DNA from: Lachnospiraceae bacterium
GTDB lineage: Bacteria > Bacillota > Clostridia > Lachnospirales > Lachnospiraceae
Assembly: GCA_017526985.1 (NCBI GenBank)
Contig: JAFXQR010000005.1
Span: 1 to 61,095, forward strand
Direction: 5' to 3'
Length of the DNA: 61,095 nucleotides
The notes beneath the pieces are model-generated. The model saw only the letters and a list, made by a program, of their open reading frames with translations, did no database searches and was not told the origin of the DNA. The translations under genes were made by a program, and so were the position numbers. This document shows, in pieces, positions 34,419 through 42,693 of the stretch. Each line of letters opens with the position of its first letter. Position 1 is the first letter of the stretch.

Positions 34419-35042
34419 TCAGATGAACCCTTCGCGCCGGCGGATCAGATCATCGATGATGCCTGCCACACCTTCCACGCCGAGGTTGCTGCTGTTGATG
34501 CACAGATCGTAGTTTCTGGAGTCGCCCCACTTTCCGTCGCAGTAATAGTTGTGATAGTTCTTCCTCGTCGCATCCTTGCGTTTCATCATACGCAGTGCTT
34601 CCTCTTCCGGCAGACTGTATTTTTCCATGATCCGACGGCACTTGGTTGCGGTATTGCCCAGCACAAAGATCGATACCATCGCCGGATGTTTGCGCAGTAC
34701 ATACTCACCGCAGCGTCCCACGATCACGAAGGACTTTCCCTGTTCTGCCAGCTCCCGGATATAATCAAACTGCAGCTTTGCCACCGTCTCTTCCAGAGAA
34801 TTGGTATAGCCCGCCACGGTTCTGGTCAGGAACAGATTGCGCGGTTTCTCATCATATCTCTGCAGATCCAGGATATCGACATGTTTTTCGTTGGAAATGT
34901 TCTCAAGCAATTTGTGGTCCAGAAAAAGGATCCCGTATTTTTTCGCCAGTTCTTCCGCCGCTTCGTGTCCGCCGCTTCCGAACTCTCTGCCCAGCGCGAT
35001 GATGATCTGCTTGTCCAGTACTCTCTCCGTTACTGCTCCCAT
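34419..35042 (-). CDS. Cytidylate kinase-like protein
   Basis: This 207-residue protein matches the cytidylate-kinase-like family (PF13189). The phosphate-binding loop region reads ALGREFGSGGHEAAEELAKK, lacking the Lys-Ser/Thr of a normal P-loop, as in that family. FLDHKLLENIS and VIVGRCGEYVLR are the following nucleotide-binding blocks. The substrate is not known. A strong GGGGGG site precedes the ATG. It follows the transporter gene by 28 bp on the same strand, so the two may form an operon. Confidence 0.85.
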   Translation of the reverse strand: MGAVTERVLDKQIIIALGREFGSGGHEAAEELAKKYGILFLDHKLLENISNEKHVDILDLQRYDEKPRNLFLTRTVAGYTNSLEETVAKLQFDYIRELAEQGKSFVIVGRCGEYVLRKHPAMVSIFVLGNTATKCRRIMEKYSLPEEEALRMMKRKDATRKNYHNYYCDGKWGDSRNYDLCINSSNLGVEGVAGIIDDLIRRREGFI

Positions 35043-35070
35043 ACCGTTCCCCCCTTTGTCCGTTTAGAAT

Positions 35071-36423
35071 TTAGAAATATCTGAAATAAATAACACCCAT
35101 ACCGATCAGTAATACGATGATCGTGATCGCCACCAGATGCCTACAGTACTTGCCCCAGCCGATCATGTGTCCGTTCTGTGCCGCGATGGCGATACCCACA
35201 ACATTGGCCGATGCACCGATGGGTGTCGCAGAGCCGCCGATATCCGTGCCCAGCGCCAGCGTCCACGCCAGTACACGCAGGTCGATGCCGCTCGCTGCTG
35301 CCAGAGACCGGATCACCGGGATCATGGTTGCCGCAAACGGGATATTATCTACAAAGGCACTGGCGGTCGCCGAGATCCATAGGATGATGGCGATCATCAG
35401 TTTCACATTATCGCCGCTGATACTCTCGATCACCGAAGCGATCAGCTCCAGGATGCCTGTTTTTTCCAGACCACCGACAACCATAAACAAACCGGTAAAA
35501 AACAACAGCGTTTTATAATCTACTTTTTTCAGCAGGATCCCGGCTTCTTTTCCCGCCGTGACCAGAGTGAGGATGGCTATCCCCGTTCCGATGGATGCTA
35601 CCGTCAGACCGGTCATAGCATGCGTCACCAGCAGTACCACCGCCAATGCAAAGATCACACAGCTTACGGAAAAATCCTTTTTGCTCTGGATCGCGCTGGA
35701 CGGCTCCGGATAGGTTTGTGTCGCTGCGCTGTCTTTTTTCTGCACCAGCTGTTTGCGAAAACTCATATAGAAATACAACAGTGTCACAAAAAAGGAAACA
35801 AACGCGATCACACCGGTGTTGGCCACAAAGTCCGCGAAAGAATAACCCAGAGATGTACCGATGATGATGTTTGGCGGATCTCCGCACATGGTCGCTGAAC
35901 CACCCAGATTGGCACAGAATACTTCTGCCAGGATCACCGGCACCGGAGAAAATTTCAACAGCTCTCCCAACTCTACCGTTACGGCTGCCAGAAACAAGAT
36001 CACCGTGATGCTGTCAATGAACATGGAAAGTACAAAGGAAATTACCATAAACGAGATCAGGATCGGGATGGCGCGGTATTTTACCATCTTGGCGATCTGC
36101 AGACACAGCCAGCGGAAAAACCCCGCCCGGCCCATGCCTTCCACCATTACCATCATACCGGCAATGAAAATGATCGTTGCCCAGTTGATGCCGGCAGAAG
36201 CGCTCTCGCCTTCTCCTTTCGCATACCAGAAATCGGCGGTTGCGATCTCCCGCAGGTTTATGATCTCCCAGATCGTCGAACCGCTCTGCAGGCAGATCCC
36301 GAAGACTGCTACAAGCATCAGCATACCGCATCCTATAGAAACCAAATGCCGTTCGATCTTGTCCGTTACGATCAGGATAAACATCAGTACAAAGATACTG
36401 ACCGCCAATATTTGTGGAACCAC
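35071..36423 (-). CDS. NhaD/ArsB-type ion transporter
   Basis: A polytopic membrane protein of the ArsB/NhaD (ion transporter) superfamily with about 11-12 helices and two SLC13-type re-entrant signature regions (VFCANLGGSATMCGDPPNIIIG and the later LALGTDIGGSATPIGASANVVG, each a conserved half-site). Substrates in the family include Na+/H+, arsenite and citrate, and the sequence does not decide between them. I place the start at GTG 36421-36423 because GGGAGG lies 8 nt ahead of it. The frame extends to another GTG at 36453, which has no ribosome site. The product then has 450 residues. Confidence 0.88.
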   Translation of the reverse strand: MVPQILAVSIFVLMFILIVTDKIERHLVSIGCGMLMLVAVFGICLQSGSTIWEIINLREIATADFWYAKGEGESASAGINWATIIFIAGMMVMVEGMGRAGFFRWLCLQIAKMVKYRAIPILISFMVISFVLSMFIDSITVILFLAAVTVELGELLKFSPVPVILAEVFCANLGGSATMCGDPPNIIIGTSLGYSFADFVANTGVIAFVSFFVTLLYFYMSFRKQLVQKKDSAATQTYPEPSSAIQSKKDFSVSCVIFALAVVLLVTHAMTGLTVASIGTGIAILTLVTAGKEAGILLKKVDYKTLLFFTGLFMVVGGLEKTGILELIASVIESISGDNVKLMIAIILWISATASAFVDNIPFAATMIPVIRSLAAASGIDLRVLAWTLALGTDIGGSATPIGASANVVGIAIAAQNGHMIGWGKYCRHLVAITIIVLLIGMGVIYFRYF

Positions 36424-36511
36424 CGTCTCATCCTCCCATTCGTGAAATGTCACACGACGGGTATCTTACTACAAAACGGCCGCTCTGTCACTATTTTTTT
36501 TCGATGATCAG

Positions 36512-38899
36512 TTAAACTTTTTTGATCTTAATGCCGGTCAGCGCGCACTGATCTCCGCTGAGCGCTGCGTAAATCTTCGGCGTTTCCACATCGATCCTGG
36601 TCACATCCTTCAGATGGATCCCTTCATTTGAGGTATTCACTGTCACCGTTCTGTCCTTGATACGGATACGGATCTTACAGTCCACACCTTCCTTCTGCCT
36701 GGCTTTCCAGACCTCCCAGCCCTCAAAGTCTTCATCCTTGTTGACTGATATCTTGGAAACGACTCCCTCATGCATCTCCCAGCCTTCTCCATCCATACGC
36801 ATCAGCGCAAATTCCTTGAAGCCCGGTCCTCCGATCTCTCCATTATCCGAATAAAACAGGATGACAAAGGGACAATGCCACAAAAGTCTCGCCGTAGGCA
36901 GGCTCATACTGTGAAAATCGATCTCGACCTCCCCGTCGATCTCAATTCCCTTCGAAGCTGCCGTTCTCCAGCCGTCGATCTGCACATTCGGAACATCGCC
37001 TTCCGGTGCCTTGATATAGCTGATCTCTTCCGCGATCCTCGGGATGTCTTCCGCGCCGATCAGCTCGTCGGTTTTTTCAATCTTCACATCATAGATCCGA
37101 CACTGCTCTCCGGTCAGTCCCAGATAGGCATAGCGGGTACTGTCGGGCAGCGCAAAGATCACCTGCCGCATCTCTTCTCCGTCACGGATGTGCAGCATCA
37201 GATGGTCGCGATACTTCACGCAATCCAGTTCATATACCGTGCCTTTCTTTCCGATCAGAGCACTCTTTTCATCCTTTTCCTTTACTACCTTTGATTTTCG
37301 CACTCCTTCATCTGAAAGTGTACCATCATAGCCGATCTCACCATATACATAGTAGATCATCTCTTTCGCCTTGCCGTCCGTTTCATGGGCTTTGGCATCC
37401 AGCGAATCAAAGATCAAAAAGGACGGTCCCCATTTGCTTCCCTTATAACCCTCTGCCGGTTCACAACGAAAACGCACTTTTGTGATGGCCGGATCGATCA
37501 GGATTCCTTCCGAGATGACCGAATGCGCCTCCTTTACCGTCAGGTCCATCTTGTCGGCCAGGCCTTCCTTTTCATCACGCTCCTGCATGACATACTCTTC
37601 ATCCATATCCAGCAGATGCAGCATGATCCTGGCAAACTTTGGATCAAACTGTGTCTCGATCCCTTTGACCAGTTCCTCGCGCACCATCTGTTGGGGAATC
37701 GTCTTACGATAACTGCGCTTGCTGGTCATGGCATCATAAGCATCTGCCACCGCTATGATCCGGGCGATCTCCGGGATATCATCCCCCTTCAACCCCTCCG
37801 GATAGCCTCTTCCGTCATAGCGTTCGTGATGATAATTGGCCCCCACACTCAGATAGGGCGACTCGCTGATACTTGATAAGATCTGCTTGCCGATCACCGG
37901 ATGCCGCTTGATCTGGGCATATTCTTCTTCCGTCAGCCTGCCTTCTTTATTAATGATGGTATCCGCAATACCGATCTTACCTACATCGTGCAGCAGACCG
38001 GCATAATAGATCTCATCACATTCCTGTTCATTCTTGCCTGCCAGTTTCGCGATCTTTTCCGCATACTCCGCCACGCGTGCCGAGTGTCCTCTTGTATAGG
38101 AATCTTTTGCATCGATGGCGCTGGCCAGAGCCTCTGCCGTCTGTTCAAACAGCAGACGCATCTTTTCTTTTTCACCTTTGATGTGCTCGACTTCCTTATC
38201 GTTGAGTTCCAACAGACGCCGGCTCATATCCAGAAGCGCAAAGACATACACCACTTCTGCCGTGGCCACCAGCACAATATTGACCAGAGAAATACCATAG
38301 ACGAAATACTGCAGGATTCCGGCCAGCAGAGGCAATACAGTAAACAAAATCAGAGAAATCGAGATACCGCGACTCAGCTTTTTATAGTGCTGGATGATGA
38401 CGCTCAGCTGCAACAATACCGCAACTTCCGAAAAAGCAAAATTCAGCAGTACCCATTTGCCACGCTGATATAAATTGTGTTCATCTATTGTATAGTAGAT
38501 TCCCGTATGGATCGATATGACCACCATCACCATCCCCGCAACCGTAAGCCATGTCGCGATCTTCAAACGCAGCGGGATCTTTTTCAGTCCGCCTTCATCC
38601 GTATACAGATCTTCCAGATAGAAGTTAAACACCAGAACTTCCACAAACAGCATGATATATACCAGGAAATTGGCGATGCGAACCACCCAATATCCGGTCA
38701 CGCTCATATCCCCGCGATAAATATATGCATAACGATCTGAAATCAGAAGGATCGCTGCCCCCAGCTCCAGTGCAAACAAAATAGCCCTCCTTTTGGTACT
38801 CGTATTTACCATCAGAAGAGCAAAAAAGGCCGTAAGAGCACAGATCCCGCTCAGGATCAGCATGATATTTAATTGGTAAGCTCTCAAAAAATCAAACAT
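36512..38899 (-). CDS. Membrane HD-GYP phosphodiesterase
   Basis: This 795-residue protein has seven or eight N-terminal membrane helices (1 to about 225), a coiled linker (RRLLELNDKEVEHIKGEKEK), and a canonical HD-GYP domain: SYTRGHSARVAEYAEKIA, LLHDVGKIGIAD, YHHERYDGRGYP and ADAYDAMTSKRSYR. HD-GYP enzymes hydrolyse c-di-GMP. About 330 further residues form two beta-rich repeats (IYYVYGEIGYDG, YAYLGLTGEQCRIYDVKIEK; then PKIYAALSGDQCALTGIKIKK), which look like related carbohydrate-binding or concanavalin-type folds. That C-terminal part is unusual in HD-GYP proteins and could be a ligand sensor. GAGG lies ahead of the ATG. Confidence 0.9.
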   Translation of the reverse strand: MFDFLRAYQLNIMLILSGICALTAFFALLMVNTSTKRRAILFALELGAAILLISDRYAYIYRGDMSVTGYWVVRIANFLVYIMLFVEVLVFNFYLEDLYTDEGGLKKIPLRLKIATWLTVAGMVMVVISIHTGIYYTIDEHNLYQRGKWVLLNFAFSEVAVLLQLSVIIQHYKKLSRGISISLILFTVLPLLAGILQYFVYGISLVNIVLVATAEVVYVFALLDMSRRLLELNDKEVEHIKGEKEKMRLLFEQTAEALASAIDAKDSYTRGHSARVAEYAEKIAKLAGKNEQECDEIYYAGLLHDVGKIGIADTIINKEGRLTEEEYAQIKRHPVIGKQILSSISESPYLSVGANYHHERYDGRGYPEGLKGDDIPEIARIIAVADAYDAMTSKRSYRKTIPQQMVREELVKGIETQFDPKFARIMLHLLDMDEEYVMQERDEKEGLADKMDLTVKEAHSVISEGILIDPAITKVRFRCEPAEGYKGSKWGPSFLIFDSLDAKAHETDGKAKEMIYYVYGEIGYDGTLSDEGVRKSKVVKEKDEKSALIGKKGTVYELDCVKYRDHLMLHIRDGEEMRQVIFALPDSTRYAYLGLTGEQCRIYDVKIEKTDELIGAEDIPRIAEEISYIKAPEGDVPNVQIDGWRTAASKGIEIDGEVEIDFHSMSLPTARLLWHCPFVILFYSDNGEIGGPGFKEFALMRMDGEGWEMHEGVVSKISVNKDEDFEGWEVWKARQKEGVDCKIRIRIKDRTVTVNTSNEGIHLKDVTRIDVETPKIYAALSGDQCALTGIKIKKV

Positions 38900-38960
38900 T
38901 TAGGACCTCACTTTCCTGTCCCTCACGCCTGCTGCGTTGGCCTCTACGCGTATATTAGGC

Positions 38961-38989
38961 ATGTTACCATAAAATCCCATTTACCGCAA
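38961..38989 (-). promoter_or_regulatory. Promoter of the membrane HD-GYP gene
   Basis: On the minus strand TTGCGG (38984-38989), 17-bp spacer, TAACAT (38961-38966), giving a leader of about 55 nt. Confidence 0.45.
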
Positions 38990-39045
38990 TGCCATTTTGT
39001 TGATAATGCACAATTTATCTCTTTTACATTCTCCCCCCTGCCTCT

Positions 39046-39074
39046 TGCAGAATCCTTCCCCATGGCCTTATAAT
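39046..39074 (+). promoter_or_regulatory. Promoter of the GH113-like gene
   Basis: TTGCAG (39046-39051), 17-bp spacer and a perfect TATAAT (39069-39074). The start point would be near 39081, just upstream of the 24-bp palindrome. Confidence 0.65.
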
Positions 39075-39093
39075 CATTCTATTATTCTTTATT

Positions 39094-39117
39094 ATCATTC
39101 CTTTCGAATGGAATGAT
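39094..39117. promoter_or_regulatory. 24-bp near-perfect palindrome, putative operator
   Basis: ATCATTCC (39094-39101) and GGAATGAT (39110-39117) flank a TTCGAA core, with one mismatched pair. It lies about 13-36 bp after the predicted start point and ends 21 bp before the ATG, where a repressor would block elongation. It is followed by only four T, so a terminator is less likely. Confidence 0.55.
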
Positions 39118-39138
39118 TTTCAGAAAGGAGCTCTTTTT

Positions 39139-40104
39139 ATGGAAGTCAAAGGTTTTACCTACGGATATGATGGCCGGGATGGCGTATACCGCTCCGAGGC
39201 CGGTAAACTCTCACAACAGCGATTGTTTGAGACCGGTGTCAACTGGATCTGCCTGTGCTTTACCGTGGAACAGGACAATGTCTTTTCCCGTGACATCCGT
39301 TTTCGTTTCGGTCAGAATGTGAACGACCGCGATCTGATGGCGGTGATCGAAAACGCGCACAAGCACAATGTGAAAGTCTGCTTAAAACCGATCTTAAACT
39401 CTGCCGACGGCATCTGGCGCGCCCGCATTACCTTCCCCGACTCGGACCAGTGGGGACGGGATCCGTACTGGGATACCTGGTTTGACGCTTACGGCCGTTT
39501 CATCCATTATTATGCGCAGCTGGCAGAAGAAACCGGCTGTGAGATGTTCTGCATCGGCTGTGAAATGCTGGGCACGGAGCAGAAAGAACAGCACTGGCGC
39601 AAACTGATCGCAGATGTGCGGGATACTTATAAAGGAAAGATCGCCTATAATACCAATCACGGCCATGAGTTGGAAGTCAAATGGTTTGATGCCGTAGATC
39701 TGGTAGGTACCAGTGCCTATTTCCCGGTGGGTGAGGATGGCAAAACATCTGTAGCCGAGATGGCTGCCAAATGGGCCGGGATCAAAGAGGAACTGAAGAA
39801 AGTGCACGATGCTTTCGGCAAACCCATCATCTTTATCGAGATCGGCTGCCGCAGCGCACACGGCTGTTCCGCTATGCCCTGGGATTTTGAGCACCAGGAT
39901 CTGCCGCACGATGAGGACGAACAGGCAGCTTTTTATGAATCCTGCCTGCAGACCTTCTTTCATGAAGACTGGTTCGCCGGATGCTTCTGGTGGGATTGGG
40001 GCAGCACCATCTATGACACCCCAGAAGAGGCTGCAAAAGAAAACGGCTTCAATATCCATCTGAAGAAAGCCGAGCAGGTGATCAAAGACTGGTACGCAAA
40101 ATAA
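39139..40104 (+). CDS. Glycoside hydrolase, GH113-like beta-mannanase
   Basis: This 321-residue protein resembles GH113 endo-beta-1,4-mannanases: a single TIM barrel with the acid/base in FCIGCEMLG (Glu142) and the nucleophile in IIFIEIGCRS (Glu234), and a C-terminal CFWWDWG strand. The 92-residue spacing fits clan GH-A. There is no signal peptide, so it would act inside the cell on imported manno-oligosaccharides, in step with the beta-mannosidase and alpha-galactosidase at 17733-22682. AGAAAGGAG lies 8-9 nt before the ATG. It has its own promoter, operator-like palindrome and terminator. A long open frame on the opposite strand is a shadow. Confidence 0.8.
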   Translation: MEVKGFTYGYDGRDGVYRSEAGKLSQQRLFETGVNWICLCFTVEQDNVFSRDIRFRFGQNVNDRDLMAVIENAHKHNVKVCLKPILNSADGIWRARITFPDSDQWGRDPYWDTWFDAYGRFIHYYAQLAEETGCEMFCIGCEMLGTEQKEQHWRKLIADVRDTYKGKIAYNTNHGHELEVKWFDAVDLVGTSAYFPVGEDGKTSVAEMAAKWAGIKEELKKVHDAFGKPIIFIEIGCRSAHGCSAMPWDFEHQDLPHDEDEQAAFYESCLQTFFHEDWFAGCFWWDWGSTIYDTPEEAAKENGFNIHLKKAEQVIKDWYAK

Positions 40105-40135
40105 TAGAGTTAGAACAAAGTTAGAACTCAGACAC

Positions 40136-40172
40136 GAAAAAGGGTTTCGGAAACTCCGAAACCCTTTATTTA
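40136..40172. terminator. Bidirectional terminator between GH113 gene and tRNA-Pro
   Basis: A 12- to 13-bp stem AAAGGGTTTCGG/CCGAAACCCTTT (40139-40150 with 40156-40167) with a tiny loop. T-rich tails occur on both strands, stronger on the minus strand (CCCTTTTTCG), where it would end the tRNA transcript. Confidence 0.85.
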
Positions 40173-40177
40173 TCGAG

Positions 40178-40251
40178 TCGATGCGACAAGATTTGAACTT
40201 GCGACCTCTGCGTCCCGAACGCAGCGCTCTACCAAGCTGAGCCACGCATCG
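40178..40251 (-). tRNA. tRNA-Pro, anticodon CGG
   Basis: A 74-nt cloverleaf on the minus strand. The acceptor CGATGCG (40245-40251) pairs with CGCATCG (40179-40185), discriminator A. The D-arm contains GCTCAGCTTGGTAGAGC, the anticodon stem CTGCG/CGCAG holds loop TTCGGGA with anticodon CGG, and the T-arm is GCAAGTTCAAATCTTGT-like. CCA is not encoded. Confidence 0.95.
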
Positions 40252-40339
40252 ATTTTGTACCTGCTTTAGCAGACGATTGTTATTATAGCTCTCCCTTTTT
40301 CTTTTGTCAATCACTTTTTTTGATTTGTTTTCAAACCGC

Positions 40340-40368
40340 TTGCGAATTGCCTTTTTGCGTGATAAAAT
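40340..40368 (+). promoter_or_regulatory. Promoter of the repeat-tailed membrane protein gene
   Basis: TTGCGA (40340-40345), 17-bp spacer, TAAAAT (40363-40368), about 70 bp upstream of the ATG. Confidence 0.55.
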
Positions 40369-40443
40369 AAAGCGGAACTGTATTTCAGATATCTTTGAAA
40401 ATATCATCAAAAAACAGTAAGAATCAGTAAGGGGGAGGGCTTT

Positions 40444-42036
40444 ATGCTTACAGAGTTTATCAATGACAAACGGTTTCGCATCTTTCTGGTCGTCCTTGTC
40501 GTCGGTATCATGATGACCTTTATGTCGGTACCGGACTGCATCACTCTCAGTAAAGATCCGGTCGATGTTACCAAGCTTTGGGATGCAGATCTGTCTACAT
40601 TCAAGAATGGAGCACACATCTGTTTAGACATCACTCTGGTGCAGGATACTATCGGATCCGAGATCACCACCAGCAAGACCATGGGGGTCACCACTTCCGA
40701 AAAGGAATCCGCACGTTATTATCTGCTGCCGCTGATCTCCACAGACAGCAACGATTATCTTTATGCCTATCCGTTCCTGGTAGTCAAAATGAGTACGCAG
40801 TACAACTCCGTTATGACCTCCCAGATCACCAAGACCGAAAACTGGTGGAATAATCCGGAGGCTACTTTTGAACAGGTACCGACCAGTGGTATCCATTTAG
40901 ACGGCCGCATCAAAAATATGCCGGCCAAGATGCGGAAATCTCTGGAGGAATCCCTGGATCCGGGCGACCGCTTCGAAGATTATTTCCTGCCGTATGTATT
41001 TGAGCCCATCGCGGTTCCGAAAGCGTGCTATATTATGGCAGCTATCGGTATCCTCTGTCTGATCGCCAGTGTTGTGATCATTGTTTTGGTGGTAAAATCC
41101 CTCAAGGAAACTCCGGACTATGCACCGACCACCGGAACCAAATACGAGTATTACGGTCCGCAGGGTGCTGACCAGCCTTACCAGAGCGGTTATTCCACCA
41201 CAGCAAGAACGGCCAACATCGCAAACAAAGGACCTTCCGTAAAAGATATGGTCGGCGGTGCCTTTGCCAATTCCGGCCAGCTGCCGCCTACTACACCGGC
41301 CACTCCGTTTGGAAACAAAGACGGCGCTCCCAATTCCGAGCTGTTAAGCTCCTTAAAGCAGCGTCAGCAGCCGGCACCGGAACCGCAGCCGTATGTATCT
41401 CCGTTCACACCGGCCGGCGCAGATGCTTCCCAGAATCCGCTTTACGGCAGCGCTTATGTACCGGCAGGCGCCGATGCATCCGCCAACCCTCTGTACGGTG
41501 GTGCTGTAGAACCTGCGACACCGGAAGAATATGTTTCCCCGCTGGCAAACCAGAGCGGTAACCTCAACTATAACCCGGCTTATGGTCAGGCGCCGGATGA
41601 AAACTACGCACCTGCCGCTGCCACAGAGATCACTGCAGATGCTCTGGCAGCCAATTCCCAGTTTCTGGGTGGACAAAATATGGATCCTATGCTGGCACAG
41701 ACCGCACCGATCGCACCGCCCACCAATCCGCTGGAAACCCTGGAAAACCAGAGTGGTCCTGCCGGCGGCCTGAATCCGGCACTGACCGGCCAGCGTGTAC
41801 AACCTTCACCGTACACCCGGCCGCAGACCACACCGTACGCAGCACAACAGGCAGCCCAGCCGTATACCCAGCCGCAACCGGCTCCCTATACACAACCGCA
41901 GCCGGCTCCTTATGCACAACCGGGATACACCCAGCCGCAGCCGGCCCCTTATACACAACCGCAGCCGGCTCCTTATACACAACCGCAGCCGGCACCGGGC
42001 CAGTACTACGGCGGTCAGAATAACGGTCAAGTATAA
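40444..42036 (+). CDS. Two-helix membrane protein with Pro/Gln-rich repeat tail
   Basis: This 530-residue protein has an N-terminal membrane helix (about 11-28, IFLVVLVVGIMMTFMSV), an extracytoplasmic domain of about 165 residues, a second helix (about 195-220, YIMAAIGILCLIASVVIIVLVV) and a long cytoplasmic tail. The tail is low in complexity, rich in Pro, Gln, Ala and Asn, with PLYG(S/G)A repeats near 335-360 and PYTQPQPA repeats at the end. I do not recognise a named family. The extracytoplasmic domain is conserved-looking and compact. GGGGGAGGG lies before the ATG. The gene is monocistronic, between its own promoter and a terminator. Confidence 0.75.
   Translation: MLTEFINDKRFRIFLVVLVVGIMMTFMSVPDCITLSKDPVDVTKLWDADLSTFKNGAHICLDITLVQDTIGSEITTSKTMGVTTSEKESARYYLLPLISTDSNDYLYAYPFLVVKMSTQYNSVMTSQITKTENWWNNPEATFEQVPTSGIHLDGRIKNMPAKMRKSLEESLDPGDRFEDYFLPYVFEPIAVPKACYIMAAIGILCLIASVVIIVLVVKSLKETPDYAPTTGTKYEYYGPQGADQPYQSGYSTTARTANIANKGPSVKDMVGGAFANSGQLPPTTPATPFGNKDGAPNSELLSSLKQRQQPAPEPQPYVSPFTPAGADASQNPLYGSAYVPAGADASANPLYGGAVEPATPEEYVSPLANQSGNLNYNPAYGQAPDENYAPAAATEITADALAANSQFLGGQNMDPMLAQTAPIAPPTNPLETLENQSGPAGGLNPALTGQRVQPSPYTRPQTTPYAAQQAAQPYTQPQPAPYTQPQPAPYAQPGYTQPQPAPYTQPQPAPYTQPQPAPGQYYGGQNNGQV
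41860..41994. repeat. 24-bp tandem repeats encoding PYTQPQPA
   Basis: Five to six units of 24 bp (41860-41883, 41884-41907, a shortened pair 41908-41946, 41947-41970, 41971-41994) encode P-Y-T-Q-P-Q-P-A in the membrane protein tail. The shortened unit suggests past slippage. Confidence 0.85.
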
Positions 42037-42045
42037 AAGAGACAT

Positions 42046-42081
42046 AAAAAGAACGCTTCCGTTACGAAGCGTTCTTTTTTA
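42046..42081. terminator. Bidirectional terminator
   Basis: An 11-bp perfect stem AAGAACGCTTC/GAAGCGTTCTT (42049-42059 with 42066-42076) with a 6-nt loop and T runs on both strands. It ends the membrane-protein gene on the plus strand and the HAD gene on the minus strand. Confidence 0.9.
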
Positions 42082-42087
42082 TATGCT

Positions 42088-42693
42088 TTATCTTAATACT
42101 TCTTCCAATTGCCGCCTGGCGTTCTCGTACCCCGTAAACAAAATCCCCTGCATCCCCAGCGCAACAGCCGCATCAATATTGATCTGCCGGTCATCCAGAA
42201 AAACACATTCCTCTGCCTTAAGGTCATATCGTTCCATCAACAACCGATAGATCTTCGGATCCGGTTTGGAGATCCTCTCAAACCCGGACACCACCTTTCC
42301 GTCGATCAGATCCATGAAATCAAAGCGTTCCTTCTCGTGCAGGCGAAAGGTCCTTCTCAGATAGTTGGACAACAGATAGATATGATACCCCCGCGCCTTC
42401 AGCTCCTGCAACCATGGCCGGCTATAGGGATAACTCTTCACAATATCCACGATACGGTCAAAAAACGCATTTACCTCATCCGGATATTCCGGAACCGTCG
42501 CTTTCATCTCCGCGATCAGCTCCTCCGTATCCCGCACGCCTAGATCAAAAGCGTCCCATAGTGGGTGCACTATGAAACGCTCTCCAAATGTCTTTACGAT
42601 CTCTTCGGGATACCCCAGATCATAACGGATATAATCTTCCCAGCGAAAAGCCGCCAGGACATTGCCGATATCAAATACAATATTTCGGATCAT
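42088..42693 (-). CDS. HAD-family hydrolase
   Basis: From the ATG at 42691-42693 the product has 201 residues with HAD subfamily IA motifs: IVFDIGNVLAAF (nucleophile Asp8), LLSNYLRRTF (motif II Ser), KPDPKIYRLL (motif III Lys) and VFLDDRQINIDAA (motif IV). It resembles YihX-type sugar-phosphate or nucleotide phosphatases. The substrate is unknown. The ATG overlaps the stop of the orphan pilin gene by 4 bp (ATGA), so translation is coupled. A TTG 15 nt upstream is not needed. Confidence 0.88.
   Translation of the reverse strand: MIRNIVFDIGNVLAAFRWEDYIRYDLGYPEEIVKTFGERFIVHPLWDAFDLGVRDTEELIAEMKATVPEYPDEVNAFFDRIVDIVKSYPYSRPWLQELKARGYHIYLLSNYLRRTFRLHEKERFDFMDLIDGKVVSGFERISKPDPKIYRLLMERYDLKAEECVFLDDRQINIDAAVALGMQGILFTGYENARRQLEEVLR

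Noticed and set aside
39394-40617. 407-codon open frame antisense to the GH113-like gene
   Set aside because: It crosses a tRNA and two terminator stems, has no ribosome site, and the opposite frame has clear catalytic motifs and regulation.
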